Notes: generated by a model not told the origin, from the sequence alone. A DNA stretch of 64,000 bases from Eubacteriaceae bacterium (GCA_910574915.1 CAJTCR010000004.1:62001-126000); one strand, 5' to 3'. Counted from the stretch's first letter, positions 34,453 through 44,278 are shown. A program made the numbers and translations.

Positions 34453-35349
34453 ATGTCAGATAATCGCTTATTCAAAATGTTATATTATCTTTTAGACAAG
34501 GAACGTGCTACTGCTCCTGAATTAGCATCTGCATTTGAAGTTTCTACAAGAACAATTTATCGTGACGTAGACGCATTAAGCAGTGCGGGTATCCCGATCT
34601 ATGCTGAACCGGGAAGAAACGGCGGTATATACTTATTGCAGGATTTTATTTTGGACAGAGCAATATTATCCGAAAATGAGAAGCAGGAAGTATTGACGGC
34701 AATACAAAGTATATTTGCCACAGGCTATACTGGCGAAAAAGAATTACTAACAAAGTTATCAGCGATTTTCAATGTAAATACAAGAAATTGGCTTGAAGTG
34801 GATTTTTCACGTTGGGGAAAACGCATTTATGATAACTCAAAATTTGAAATTTTGAAAACAGCGGTAATTCAGTGTAGGGAAGTAAAGATAGTTTATGAAA
34901 ACTCTAACAGCAAAAGAAGCACACGAATCGTTCAACCATTAAAAATATCTTATAAATCAAAAGAATGGTATTTAAAAGCATTTTGTATGGAAAAACAAGA
35001 TTTTCGCATATTCAAATTAAACCGTATATTAGAGCTGGAATTATTAGAGGACACATTTGAGCCAAGACCATACCCGGAAGAAAAAAATAATCTGCAACAG
35101 ATATACCCTAAAATAGTCCTTTCGTTTTCAAAAGCTATTGCATATCGTGTCTATGATGAATTTGACGAATCAGAAATTGAATATCAAAAAAACGGTGATT
35201 TAATTGTTTGTACTGAAATGCCGGTTGATACATGGCTTACTGGTTATCTGCTTTCATTTGGGGCACAAGTTGAAATCATTGAACCAAAGTATTTAAAAGG
35301 TATTTTAGCTGAACAGGCACAAGAAATATATAAAAAAAATAAACCTTGA
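34453..35349 (+). CDS. YafY/WYL-domain transcriptional regulator (HTH_11)
   Basis: Residues 1-60 are an HTH_11 winged helix (LFKMLYYLLDKERATAPELA, VSTRTIYRDVDALSSAGIPI) and 135-300 a WYL ligand-sensing domain (KEWYLKAFCMEKQDFRIFKL). Of two adjacent ATGs, 34453 fits the ribosome site gaggaggtg better. A dyad TTGACA-N5-TGTCAA begins at the end of this gene (35346-35362), before the zinc-ribbon gene, and is the probable operator. Its paralogue at 52417-53325 is linked to a similar dyad. Confidence 0.88.
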   Translation: MSDNRLFKMLYYLLDKERATAPELASAFEVSTRTIYRDVDALSSAGIPIYAEPGRNGGIYLLQDFILDRAILSENEKQEVLTAIQSIFATGYTGEKELLTKLSAIFNVNTRNWLEVDFSRWGKRIYDNSKFEILKTAVIQCREVKIVYENSNSKRSTRIVQPLKISYKSKEWYLKAFCMEKQDFRIFKLNRILELELLEDTFEPRPYPEEKNNLQQIYPKIVLSFSKAIAYRVYDEFDESEIEYQKNGDLIVCTEMPVDTWLTGYLLSFGAQVEIIEPKYLKGILAEQAQEIYKKNKP

Positions 35350-35362
35350 CAAAAGGTGTCAA
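35346..35362. promoter_or_regulatory. Dyad TTGACA-N5-TGTCAA, probable WYL regulator operator
   Basis: A perfect palindrome TTGACAAAAGGTGTCAA spans the stop codon of the regulator and precedes a -10-like TATACT near 35374. Placement between regulator and zinc-ribbon gene supports an operator role. Confidence 0.6.
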
Positions 35363-35445
35363 GATATATGTGCTATACTAATGACCATAGTAATACAGCT
35401 ATACAGAAACTTTAAGCACAATTTAGAAAGAAAGAGGTAACAAAA

Positions 35446-35730
35446 ATGAATGAAATGAATCAGAAATTTTGTCAGTGCTGCGGTATGCCTATGGGAGATG
35501 CTGATGAACTGTACGGAACAAATGCAGATGGCAGCAAAAATGAAGAATACTGCAAGTATTGCTTTGAAAACGGTAAGTTTACTTTTAATGGTACGATGGA
35601 AGAAATGATCGAGGTCTGTGTACCGAATATGGCTGCTGCTAACCCCAATATGAGCGAAGAAGAAGCTAGAAAAATTATGCTTGAATGGTTTCCGACACTG
35701 AAACGCTGGAAATTGCTATCGCCCCTTTGA
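35446..35730 (+). CDS. Small putative zinc-ribbon protein
   Basis: The 94-residue protein begins with an N-terminal zinc ribbon: CQCCGMPM (residues 8-15) and EYCKYCFENGKF (residues 33-44) provide four cysteines. The rest is helical with ARKIMLEWFPTLKRWK. Such proteins commonly sit next to YafY regulators and GNAT enzymes in Clostridia; function unknown. Ribosome site aaagaggt. Confidence 0.8.
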   Translation: MNEMNQKFCQCCGMPMGDADELYGTNADGSKNEEYCKYCFENGKFTFNGTMEEMIEVCVPNMAAANPNMSEEEARKIMLEWFPTLKRWKLLSPL

Positions 35731-35855
35731 ATTATACTTGCCGCTGCCCTGTTCAAGTTCCGTTTTGATGAACAGGAAGTATAAGGAATTGCTTTCATTT
35801 TTGAAAAAATGGAGGTATAATGGAGCAACGCTAAAAAAATTACAGAGGTGTGCTT

Positions 35856-36602
35856 ATGGAATATATCAGAGTAACAAATGAGAATATAGAAAAAGAGCAT
35901 ATATGTTGTGCAATTTCAAACAATAATGATATTCAAGTGTCATCAAAAAAAGAATGGTTAAAAGAACGTTTTGATGATGGTTTGGTTTTTTTTAAAAGTG
36001 AACAACGGGGAAAGTGTTTTATTGAATATATACCCGCTGAAAATGCTTGGAATCCCATTGTCGCAGATGGCTATATGTATATTGACTGTTTATGGGTAGC
36101 CGGTTCTTTTAAAGGACATGGCTATGGGGCGGAACTACTGAATATTTGCATTGAGAATAGCAAAAACAAAGGAAAAAAAGGACTATGTATATTATCTGCG
36201 GCAAAGAAAAAACCATTTCTGGCAGACCCTAAATTTTTAAAATACAAAGGGTTTGCCGTCAGCGATGAAGCGGATAACGGTATTCAGCTATGGAATTTAT
36301 CTTTTACCGAAAGTGCTTTATTGCCAAAATTCAAAGAATGTGCAAAACACCCTCATATTGATGAGATGGGATATGTTCTGTATTACACCAATCAGTGTCC
36401 GTTTAATGCAAAATACATTCCTGTAATTGAAAACATTGCGAAAGAAAAATCTATAAAATTCAAGTCGGTTCACTTACAAAACAAGGAGGACGCACAAAAC
36501 GCTCCAACACCAATTACAACTTATGCATTATTTTTAGATGGTAACTATATTACAAACGAACAGATGAATGACAAGAGGTTTTTGAAATTTTTAGAAAAGT
36601 AA
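35856..36602 (+). CDS. GNAT N-acetyltransferase with YoaP-like C-terminal domain
   Basis: The start (MEYIRVTNENIEKEHICCAI) has agaggtgtg. Residues 60-110 hold the GNAT core (MYIDCLWVAGSFKGHGYGAE, acetyl-CoA loop), and the second half (YVLYYTNQCPFNAKYIPVIE, thioredoxin-like CPF) is the YoaP domain. The 248-residue length matches YoaP-type GNATs. The substrate is unknown. It follows the zinc-ribbon gene and may share its transcript. Confidence 0.82.
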   Translation: MEYIRVTNENIEKEHICCAISNNNDIQVSSKKEWLKERFDDGLVFFKSEQRGKCFIEYIPAENAWNPIVADGYMYIDCLWVAGSFKGHGYGAELLNICIENSKNKGKKGLCILSAAKKKPFLADPKFLKYKGFAVSDEADNGIQLWNLSFTESALLPKFKECAKHPHIDEMGYVLYYTNQCPFNAKYIPVIENIAKEKSIKFKSVHLQNKEDAQNAPTPITTYALFLDGNYITNEQMNDKRFLKFLEK

Positions 36603-36908
36603 CTTCCCGTTTGCAGATTATAGTCAACAGGAAATTTCCTCTCCCGTTTGGCAAATACGCAGGCTGTCCGTGAAGGACGGCGAAAAGAAATTTCCAGAAA
36701 TCAACGTCCATTTTGCTTTTTGCTGGTTTGTAGGGATTAGAGGGAGAAATATCGCCGCAGCTTTGGCAAAATCCCCGCTTGCGGCACTAAAGGTATTGAC
36801 GGAAGCCCACACAGAGGAAACCGCCACTTTCTTAGAGCAAGATTCTACCATAGTACAACCATTCGCTTATCGCTCTATTACTCTTTTGTCTGCAAGGAAA
36901 ATACAAAC
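36603..36908. other. Intergenic stretch without a recognisable gene
   Basis: Plus-strand frames are partly open (for example 36670 on, KKFPEINVHFAFCWFVGIRG) but show no ribosome site or known motif. It may be eroded mobile-element DNA. No repeats or strong hairpins noticed. Confidence 0.3.
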
Positions 36909-37961
36909 TCATCTAAGGAAAGCGAAGAAAGAGACTCTGTTACAAATCTCACAACATAGCAATGTTGCCCCATATGCAAAAAGCACTGGTAAGACATATC
37001 GTAAAATTATATTGCCACTACATACATTAAATAAAAGATATTGGAACAACACTACCCAAATAAAATGAAAAATATAAAAAGTATAGGACCTTTTTGACAT
37101 ATATTTTGATATTTCCCCGTTAAAATTCAAATACCCTTTTCCAATCCCTAACAAGGCACTAACCATAAACCACTCCGATATATATTTAGCAATCGTATTA
37201 AACAATGTCTGCTGTGTATCGGACCAAATAAACAGATATACATTGAAAATCGTTGCTGTTATGCCTATACACAAGAACATCCATTTCCATTTTTCTGCTT
37301 TGCTGCTTGCATCATCATTTGAGAAAATATAGTAGCCAACAAGAAAAATGTACGTATATTCCGCAAGGCTTTTTCCTCCTATCGAAAGCAATCCGCTAAA
37401 AAGCGGCAACGGTAATCCCCAAAGAAAAATCAGCACAAGCGGTATATCAATATCTTTTCGGTACATTATTTTTCTTTGTATCACGAGAATTCCAACAGCA
37501 ATCAGCGAAATTAGGAACAGATATAGAATAAACCAAAAATGTCCAACCGAAAAACCACCGTCAGCACCTGTTAAGTCAGTAAAATGTGTAAAGAAAACAG
37601 TATAATGCCCAAATAAATTCCCTTGATAACCATAATTAAATTTATCGGCTATATATGTCATAGGCGGCATAATTAGCACTGTCCCCAAAATAAATGGCAG
37701 CAGTAATTTTTTCGTCCTTTCCAACACATATTGCCCGATTGTCCGCTTTTGCAGCGCAAATCTTGTGGAAATGCCTGCAATGAAAAACATAAGCGGCATA
37801 AAATACGGACTAAAAAATACTACAATGCTGCTAATTATTTTATTGCCTTCAAAATAAATGTAATTTGGTTCTCCCCATACATTCCACGCCATTGCTGCAT
37901 GGTAGGGAACAAGAAGTAAAATGATAATCCAACGTATATTGTCAACATAGTATTTTCGCAT
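36909..37961 (-). CDS. Acyltransferase family membrane protein (Acyltransferase_3)
   Basis: The start at 37961 (MRKYYVDNIRWIIILLLVPY) matches the family N terminus, with the conserved HAAMAW histidine near residue 21; the longer frame runs through repeat DNA. About ten membrane helices follow, with FMPLMFFIAGISTRFALQ and SVGHFWFILYLFLISLI. Such enzymes O-acylate cell-surface sugars or lipids from the cytoplasmic side. At 350 residues it is complete. No surface-polysaccharide genes are adjacent. Confidence 0.85.
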   Translation of the reverse strand: MRKYYVDNIRWIIILLLVPYHAAMAWNVWGEPNYIYFEGNKIISSIVVFFSPYFMPLMFFIAGISTRFALQKRTIGQYVLERTKKLLLPFILGTVLIMPPMTYIADKFNYGYQGNLFGHYTVFFTHFTDLTGADGGFSVGHFWFILYLFLISLIAVGILVIQRKIMYRKDIDIPLVLIFLWGLPLPLFSGLLSIGGKSLAEYTYIFLVGYYIFSNDDASSKAEKWKWMFLCIGITATIFNVYLFIWSDTQQTLFNTIAKYISEWFMVSALLGIGKGYLNFNGEISKYMSKRSYTFYIFHFIWVVLFQYLLFNVCSGNIILRYVLPVLFAYGATLLCCEICNRVSFFAFLR

Positions 37962-37984
37962 ACTTATCTCATTATGTGCCAATG

Positions 37985-38040
37985 CTCTCTCCTGGCATCC
38001 CTTCCTGTAAAAATTGTCCAAAACAATTCATGTTCTAACA
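37985..38040 (-). repeat. Solo arm of the long inverted-repeat element (partial copy)
   Basis: The segment tctcctggcatcccttcctg-taaaaattgtccaaaa closely matches the right outer arm of copy 2 (ttcctggcgtcccttcttg-taaaaatttaccaaa near 40170-40205). No partner arm or core lies next to it, so it is a broken copy. Confidence 0.6.
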
Positions 38041-38752
38041 TTTTTTATGAAACACAATTCCTTTTATTACATTCAGAATCGCATTTTGGGATTTTTCTGA
38101 CAGGTAAGCTGGATTTAATTTCTGCTTTTTATAATGCAGATACGTATCCTTTGTATACTGTACCAAAAGGCTTGTAAAAAATCGTTCCCAATTAAAATAC
38201 TCCTGGCTTTCGATAAAATCCTGCGGATGCTCCAGCAAGTCTTTCAGTGCATTGCCATCGATCATGCCTGATTTTAATATTATCCACTCAAAAGATTCCG
38301 GCAAATAGCACTTTGTACCTGGATGTATTTTCATATACTGATTCAGCTCATTCATTTCCGGTCCAATCGAAGCTCCGTCTGCAATCACAAGCTTATTTTC
38401 AAAATCCGATGTCCGCAGCTTCTGGATAATCTTTGATTTTCCCCCGGAATGTTCACAGAAAATCCCCTGTTTTCGGCAAACCTCCTGAAAAAATTCGTAT
38501 CCAGAATTGGAATCCTCTACAAGCAGGTAATCTGGCTTCACGGGCTTCGTTATATTGCTTCCTGCAATCTGCTCAGCTTCATAGTACCTTTACCCCTGAG
38601 TTGTCGCCGTTTCTGGCTGCTAACGAAATCATATCATACAGTGTCGTTTTCCCTGTCGCACTGTCGCCACGGATCAATGTGATATTTCTTTGAATATCAA
38701 ATTCATAATGCAGTCTTTTATTTTGTACAACAATATGATATTTTCCCTTCAT
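38035..38752 (-). pseudogene. P-loop ATPase gene partner of DUF4869, internally deleted
   Basis: From ATG at 38752 the frame gives MKGKYHIVVQNKRLHYEFDI and Walker A RGDSATGKTTLYDMISLA, then stops after GVKVL. After 40 bases another frame (from 38541) carries the C-terminal half: DYLLVEDSNSGYEFFQEVCR and EHSGGKSKIIQKLR. The middle of about 90 residues, with Walker B, is missing. The original protein would be about 310 residues. It directly follows the DUF4869 gene, its usual neighbour. Confidence 0.65.
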
Positions 38753-38756
38753 CCTG

Positions 38757-39206
38757 TTATCGCTCCTTAATGCAGATTGCCTCTTCCAGATATTCTCTAT
38801 AGCCATGAACCATCCGATTTGTATTTAGCATCAGTGCGTCAAAATCCCCCACAGAACTAAAATCCAGCACATGGTGCAGGTTAATGGTCAGATCCTTTCT
38901 TGCCGCAATGTTTATAATCCATTTTGCACAATTATCCCCGCACAGCGAGGCATTAAAGACCTTTCCCGAATCGTCAAATGCCATAAGCATTAACGTTTTT
39001 ACACCACCGGAAATTTCCTTTGGCGAAATCGCGCCAAGCACTGGGCTTTCAATTAAATGCGCACTAACTACCTCAGACCGGTCGATCTCGCGGATCATTG
39101 CAATAGACAGCGGATCGGTAATCCATGCATCCTCATACTGGTGGTCAAAATAGGTTGGCGGATGATAAACCGCATTTTCAATTTCTCCAAATATGATTTT
39201 TAACAT
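38757..39206 (-). CDS. DUF4869 domain protein
   Basis: The 149-residue protein matches DUF4869 (MLKIIFGEIENAVYHPPTYF, VVSAHLIESPVLGAISPKEI, SLCGDNCAKWIINIA). Function unknown; in Clostridia it is regularly encoded directly upstream of a small ATPase, as here, where the ATPase has decayed. Site aaggaga before the ATG. Confidence 0.8.
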   Translation of the reverse strand: MLKIIFGEIENAVYHPPTYFDHQYEDAWITDPLSIAMIREIDRSEVVSAHLIESPVLGAISPKEISGGVKTLMLMAFDDSGKVFNASLCGDNCAKWIINIAARKDLTINLHHVLDFSSVGDFDALMLNTNRMVHGYREYLEEAICIKER

Positions 39207-39249
39207 CTTGACATTTTCTCCTTAATCCAATACCATGTTCTGCAACTGT

Positions 39250-39720
39250 TCACATTTTTTCATAAAAGATCAATGTAAGCTTTTCATTAACGACTTCTGT
39301 TTTGCCCGTCTGCCGATACCCCATTTTCTCATATAAATAGCAGTTTTTACGTTCCTGTAAGATGGTGGACAGTTCCCAGCTTTTGCTGCCATGCAGTTCT
39401 TCACACAACCGGATTGCTTTTTGAGCAATGCCCTTTCCCTGAAATTTGGGCAATATAAATATAGGGGATATTCGCTTGTTTTTTCCGCTTTCTTTTTCGT
39501 CAACAATACGGACAGCTCCAGCTTTTTGCCCGCCAACACAAATAAAATAGTAAAATGTAACATCCTGTTTGAAACGTGCTTCCACCTTTTCCAGACTTTC
39601 ATTTCCAGGATTTGTGTCAAAATCCTGATATTTTTCCAGCAGAGCTTTAAAGGCTTCTACCTGCATAGCATGTATTTCTTTTGCATTGTTAATTTTTGCC
39701 CTTACTAATTTTATGTTCAT
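39250..39720 (-). CDS. GNAT family N-acetyltransferase
   Basis: The 156-residue protein shows the GNAT core: FYYFICVGGQKAGAVRIVDE (beta4), SPIFILPKFQGKGIAQKAIR (acetyl-CoA loop) and NCYLYEKMGYRQTGKTEVVN at the end. Substrate unknown. The start has agaaagga. It is a single gene next to repeat copy 2. Confidence 0.88.
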   Translation of the reverse strand: MNIKLVRAKINNAKEIHAMQVEAFKALLEKYQDFDTNPGNESLEKVEARFKQDVTFYYFICVGGQKAGAVRIVDEKESGKNKRISPIFILPKFQGKGIAQKAIRLCEELHGSKSWELSTILQERKNCYLYEKMGYRQTGKTEVVNEKLTLIFYEKM

Positions 39721-39735
39721 AATGTTTCCTTTCTC

Positions 39736-40221
39736 CTACAGCGAACAGATTTGAATTGCTTTGGTATATTTTTACAGGAAGGGACGCCGGGAGAGAGGAT
39801 GGATACACTCTGGCGGCGGCTTTGGAAGAATGGTTAGAATTGCTTGGTATTCTGCAAAACAACTAGGGGCGCAGCCAAGCGGCACCTTTAGCTGCCAGTA
39901 GGCAGCGAACTAGGTGGCGCGACCGGACACAGCCAGGGCGTAGCAGCAGGATACCTAGTACAGCATTGCAGAAATAACAGTGAATACAGCACCCGCTATT
40001 TCTGCCATCACCGCGTTGTCGTCAGTCACCGATGCACCCGGCATCGCCTCCTTCCTCCGCCTTGTGCTGACAAAAATAACGTGCACTGTATTCACTGTTA
40101 TTTCTGCAACGCTGTACTAGCAATTCTTAACATTCTGGAACTGACGCCGCCAGAGTGTACCCATCCTTTTTCCTGGCGTCCCTTCTTGTAAAAATTTACC
40201 AAAGTAACTCAAACTTGTTCG
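39736..40221 (+). repeat. Long inverted-repeat element, copy 2, with a nested palindrome
   Basis: The outer arms run from ctacagcgaacagatttgaa (39738 on) inward and match the reverse complement of the right end (to about 40221) with some mismatches; the best block is gaagggacgcc (39778-39788). The core ggggcgcagccaagcggcacc (39866-39886) is identical to copy 1. A separate perfect 23-base inverted pair (39967-39989 with 40086-40108) is inserted inside. There is no gene in 39721-40453. Confidence 0.85.
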
Positions 40222-40323
40222 CTCTAGCATCCCTTCTATCCCTATCATAACCCTATTTATTTCTATGTCAAGAAAAATATTCACCAAAACCGCTCCCTCC
40301 CCTCTGTTCACCCAATTTATTTG

Positions 40324-40352
40324 TTGACAATTTTCCAATGATTTGTTATATT
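40324..40352 (+). promoter_or_regulatory. Promoter of the acyl-CoA dehydrogenase fusion operon
   Basis: TTGACA at 40324-40329 and TATATT at 40347-40352, spacer 17 bases. Confidence 0.75.
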
Positions 40353-40453
40353 GAATTTAGCAAAAATATACAGAAAATTTTACACACAGTTCATTTTTTA
40401 TTAGTTAATTCATATATATCATGTAAAAAATCCAGCAAAAAGGAGGCAATGTT

Positions 40454-42367
40454 ATGTTATTCCAGACAACACCAGAACAAGAAGAGCTGCGGGCAAAAAT
40501 CCGTGCCTTTGCCGAAGAGGAGATCAAACCAATCGCCTTTTCGCTAGACCAGGAAAACCGTTTTCCTGACGAAGCTGTGAAAAAGCTCGGTGAAATGGGA
40601 CTGATGGGCATTCCGTATCCAAAGGAATACGGCGGAGCCGGGCTTGATGTCAACAGCTACGCAATCGCGGTAGAAGAGCTTTCCAGAGTAGACGGCGGTT
40701 CCGGCGTTATTTTATCGGCGCACGTATCTCTTGGTTCATTCCCGATCTTTGCATTCGGCAACGAAGCGCAAAAGCAAAAATACCTGGTTCCTCTCGCAAA
40801 AGGCGAAAAGATCGGCGCGTTTGGGCTGACCGAACCGAATGCAGGCTCTGACGCAGGCGGTACGGAAACGACCGCACTGGACAAAGGCGACTACTATCTG
40901 TTAAACGGCGGAAAGATTTTTATTACCAATGCTCCAAAGGCTGATACCTATGTTGTATTCGCAGTCACGACACCGGATATCGGCACCCGCGGCATCTCTG
41001 CTTTTATTGTGGAAAAAGGCTGGGATGGCTTTGAGTTCGGCGACCATTATGACAAAATGGGCATCCGCTCTTCTACTACCGCGGAGCTGATTTTTAACGA
41101 TGTAAAAGTACCAAAGGAAAATCTGCTCGGCAAAGAAGGCGACGGATTTAAGATCGCTATGGCGACACTGGACGGCGGACGCATCGGCATTGCCGCACAG
41201 GCACTTGGCATTGCCCAGGGTGCGTTTGAGCAGGCGCTTGACTATGCCAAAGAGCGTATCCAGTTCGGCAAGCCGATTGCTGCACAGCAGGGTATTTCCT
41301 TTAAGCTTGCGGATATGGCGACCAAGCTGCGCTGCGCGCGCTTTTTAGTATACTCCGCTGCTGAATTAAAAGAACACCACGATCCGTACGCAATGGAAGC
41401 TGCGATGGCAAAGATGTATGCTTCCGATATCGCCCTGGAAGTGACAAACGCAGCGCTGCAAATCTTTGGCGGCACCGGCTTCCTAAAGGGCATGGATGTA
41501 GAAAGAATGTACCGTGATGCCAAGATTACGACGATCTACGAAGGCACGAACGAGATCCAGCGCGTAGTGATCGCAGCAAACCTGATCGGAAAAATGCCAA
41601 AAGATTCCGGCGGCGGCAGCCGTTCCACAGCAAAAAAACCGGCTCCCATCACAGGCGTAAGAAAAGGCCATATCTTCCGTGAAGGCTCCGCAGAGGACAA
41701 AGTAAACGCACTTGCCGAAGCACTGAAAAAAGACGGCCATGACTTTACGGTAGGCATCGCTGCCGATACGCCGATTGCACAGGCAGAGCGTGTCGTTTCC
41801 GCCGGAAAAGGCATTGGCTCCAAAGAAAATATGAAATTGATCGAAGACCTTGCAAAAGCAGCCGGCGCAGCAATCGGCTCTTCCCGCCCGGTTGCAGAGA
41901 CGCTTAAATATGTACCGCTCAGCCGCTATGTGGGCATGTCCGGCCAGAAATTTACCGGCAACTTGTACATTGCGTGCGGAATTTCCGGCGCTACCCAGCA
42001 TTTAAAGGGCATCAAGGATGCCTCTACCATCGTGGCAATTAATAAAAACGGCAACGCTCCGATCTTTAAAAACTGCGACTACGGCATTATCGGCGATGTA
42101 AACGAAATACTGCCGCTCTTAGCACAGGCACTAGATACCGGGGAAAAACAGCCGGCGCCTCCTATGGTGAAAATGAAACGCCCGCCGGTTCCAAAGCCAG
42201 CACCGATCGGCAAACGCTATGTATGCGGCGGCTGCGGCTATGAATACATACCGGAAAACGGAGACGAAGACGCTGAGATCGCACCTGGCACATTGTTTGA
42301 AAAGCTGCCGCAGGACTGGGTATGCCCGGAATGCGCAGAAGGCAAAGACCAGTTTATCGAAGCATAG
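40454..42367 (+). CDS. Fusion: acyl-CoA dehydrogenase, EtfA FAD domain, rubredoxin
   Basis: Residues 1-385 are a complete acyl-CoA dehydrogenase ([26 protein letters not shown], catalytic base in YEGTNEIQR). Residues 400-575 match the C-terminal FAD domain of electron-transfer flavoprotein alpha ([52 protein letters not shown]). The last 55 residues are a rubredoxin with CGGCGYEY and CPEC iron ligands. One chain could thus move electrons from an acyl-CoA through FAD to a rubredoxin iron. No etfB is nearby. The flavodiiron gene follows after 60 bases. Site aaaggagg. Confidence 0.93.
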   Translation: MLFQTTPEQEELRAKIRAFAEEEIKPIAFSLDQENRFPDEAVKKLGEMGLMGIPYPKEYGGAGLDVNSYAIAVEELSRVDGGSGVILSAHVSLGSFPIFAFGNEAQKQKYLVPLAKGEKIGAFGLTEPNAGSDAGGTETTALDKGDYYLLNGGKIFITNAPKADTYVVFAVTTPDIGTRGISAFIVEKGWDGFEFGDHYDKMGIRSSTTAELIFNDVKVPKENLLGKEGDGFKIAMATLDGGRIGIAAQALGIAQGAFEQALDYAKERIQFGKPIAAQQGISFKLADMATKLRCARFLVYSAAELKEHHDPYAMEAAMAKMYASDIALEVTNAALQIFGGTGFLKGMDVERMYRDAKITTIYEGTNEIQRVVIAANLIGKMPKDSGGGSRSTAKKPAPITGVRKGHIFREGSAEDKVNALAEALKKDGHDFTVGIAADTPIAQAERVVSAGKGIGSKENMKLIEDLAKAAGAAIGSSRPVAETLKYVPLSRYVGMSGQKFTGNLYIACGISGATQHLKGIKDASTIVAINKNGNAPIFKNCDYGIIGDVNEILPLLAQALDTGEKQPAPPMVKMKRPPVPKPAPIGKRYVCGGCGYEYIPENGDEDAEIAPGTLFEKLPQDWVCPECAEGKDQFIEA

Positions 42368-42427
42368 CCTGCGTTTTAAACGCAATCAAGTATAGAAAAA
42401 ATAAGAGGAAGAAAGGAAAAGCTATTT

Positions 42428-43642
42428 ATGTATTGTGTACGTAATATTACAGAGGATCTGTACTGGGTCGGCGCCAACGACCATAGGCTCCACTTATTTG
42501 AAAATATCCATCCGATCCCATACGGCGTAAGCTACAACGCTTACCTGCTTTTAGATAAAGAAACGGTACTGTTTGATACGGTAGACTGGTCAGCTTGCAG
42601 ACAGCTTCTGGAAAACCTGGAACATCTGCTGGACGGGCGCCCATTAGACTGGCTGGTAGTCAACCATATGGAGCCTGACCACGGCGCCTGTGTAGAACAG
42701 ATCCTTCTGCGCTACCCGGATGTAAAAGTAATTTCCACGGAAAAAGCATTTATGCTGATGCGGCAGTTTGGCTTCCATCCTGACCAGCACGAATGCGTTA
42801 CTGTCGCAGAAGGCGACACCCACTGCTTTGGCAGCCACACGGTAACGTTTGTCGCAGCACCGATGGTGCACTGGCCGGAAGCTATGGTAACGTTTGACGT
42901 TACGAACGGCGTACTGTTTTCGGCAGATGCCTTCGGCTCCTTTATCGCATTGGACGGCAAGCTGTTCGCAGACGAGGTCAACTTTGACCGCGACTGGTTA
43001 GATGAGGCGCGCAGATACCTTGTTAACATCGTAGGAAAATACGGCCCGCATATTCAGCTTTTGTTAAAGAAAGCAGGCGGCATTGTTGACCAGATCAAAT
43101 ATATCTGCCCGCTGCACGGCCCGGTATGGCGCAAAGACTTTGGCTATTTTATTGACAAATATGACAAATGGAGCCGCTATGAGCCAGAGGAAAAAGGCGT
43201 TATGATTGCTTACGCTTCCATGTACGGCAATACCGAAGCCGCTGCACAGGCACTTGCCAGCAAGCTGTGTGAAAAAGGCTGCACCAACGTAAAGGTACAC
43301 GACGTGTCCAACACCCACGTTTCCTATCTGATTTCGGATGCATTTAAGTACAGCCATATCGTACTGGCATCGGTAACCTACAACCTGGGCATTTATCCGG
43401 TCATGCATAATTTCCTTATGGATATGAAAGCGCTGAATATGCATAACCGTACGTTTGCACTGATTGAAAACGGTTCCTGGGCATGTAAATCCGGCGACTT
43501 AATGCAGAAATTTATCGATGAAGAATTAAAAGATATGACTGTCTTAAACGAACGGTTAAGCATCGCTTCTTCAATGGGCGCGGACAAAAATATCGAGCTG
43601 GACGCACTCGCAAATGCGATTATTGATTCTATGAACGAATAA
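42428..43642 (+). CDS. Flavodiiron protein (A-type flavoprotein)
   Basis: Residues 1-250 form the metallo-beta-lactamase-like di-iron domain with ligands in HMEPDH (residues 78-83 area), the later histidine in MVHWPEAM, the aspartate in SADAFGS and the last histidine in LHGPVW. Residues 255-404 are a flavodoxin domain (IAYASMYGNTEAAAQ). The protein reduces O2 to water, or NO to N2O, using electrons from rubredoxin. The rubredoxin domain of the fusion just upstream is the obvious donor. Ribosome site agaaagga; a terminator follows. Confidence 0.95.
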   Translation: MYCVRNITEDLYWVGANDHRLHLFENIHPIPYGVSYNAYLLLDKETVLFDTVDWSACRQLLENLEHLLDGRPLDWLVVNHMEPDHGACVEQILLRYPDVKVISTEKAFMLMRQFGFHPDQHECVTVAEGDTHCFGSHTVTFVAAPMVHWPEAMVTFDVTNGVLFSADAFGSFIALDGKLFADEVNFDRDWLDEARRYLVNIVGKYGPHIQLLLKKAGGIVDQIKYICPLHGPVWRKDFGYFIDKYDKWSRYEPEEKGVMIAYASMYGNTEAAAQALASKLCEKGCTNVKVHDVSNTHVSYLISDAFKYSHIVLASVTYNLGIYPVMHNFLMDMKALNMHNRTFALIENGSWACKSGDLMQKFIDEELKDMTVLNERLSIASSMGADKNIELDALANAIIDSMNE

Positions 43643-43680
43643 TACCAATCGCTGTCTATGAAATAAAAAATAGGAAATAA

Positions 43681-43727
43681 AAAACAGGAATACGGCTTTG
43701 CAGCAAGCAATCCCGCATTCCTGTTTT
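43681..43727. terminator. Terminator after the flavodiiron gene
   Basis: Arms aaaacaggaat and attcctgtttt are perfect and run into tttat on the plus strand. Confidence 0.8.
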
Positions 43728-43778
43728 TATCTGTCAAGATCATTGTATAAATTCGTAAATCCTGCACAACCTATCTGT

Positions 43779-44177
43779 ATGAAAAAATTACAAAACTTTA
43801 TGGTCTGCGGGCTGACTGGCTGGTGTATGGAAATTTTATTTACTTCTACTGGAAGCATGTACCGGCATGACAGGCGCCTGCTTGGACAGACTTCTCTTTG
43901 GATGTTCCCTATTTATGGCATGGCGGCAGTGATCGCCCCTGTATCCCGCCGTCTGACAAGCTGCCCTATCCTGCTGCGCGGCGCGATCTACAGCATTGGC
44001 ATCTTTACCGGGGAATATGTAAGCGGCAGCTTTTTAAAAAAGCATAAAATGTGCCCCTGGGATTACAGCAAGGCAAAGGCAAATATTAACGGGATTATCC
44101 GGCTGGACTATGCGCCGCTTTGGATGTTTGCGGGACTGGCGTTTGAAAAGATTCTTGCCGTTACAGATCCGCACTGA
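43779..44177 (+). CDS. Membrane protein of the putative ABC permease family PF06541
   Basis: The 132-residue product from MKKLQNFMVCGLTGWCMEIL has four hydrophobic segments and the family pattern WMFPIYGMAA and YAPLWMFAGLAFEKI. Members in Clostridia are annotated as putative ABC transporter permeases, but the ATPase link is unproven. No clear ribosome site precedes this ATG; the frame is open to 43698 and an earlier start is possible. Confidence 0.65.
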   Translation: MKKLQNFMVCGLTGWCMEILFTSTGSMYRHDRRLLGQTSLWMFPIYGMAAVIAPVSRRLTSCPILLRGAIYSIGIFTGEYVSGSFLKKHKMCPWDYSKAKANINGIIRLDYAPLWMFAGLAFEKILAVTDPH

Positions 44178-44245
44178 CTGTAATTTTGATTTTGCAGCTT
44201 ACTTCTGTAACCAGCACCTCTGGGCGGATGCTGCGCATTGGAGAA

Positions 44246-44278
44246 AACGGCATGTCTTCCACTTTAAAACATGCCGTT
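44246..44278 (+). terminator. Intrinsic terminator
   Basis: Arms aacggcatgt and acatgccgtt are perfect and are followed by attttttat on the plus strand. It ends the PF06541 gene. Confidence 0.8.
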
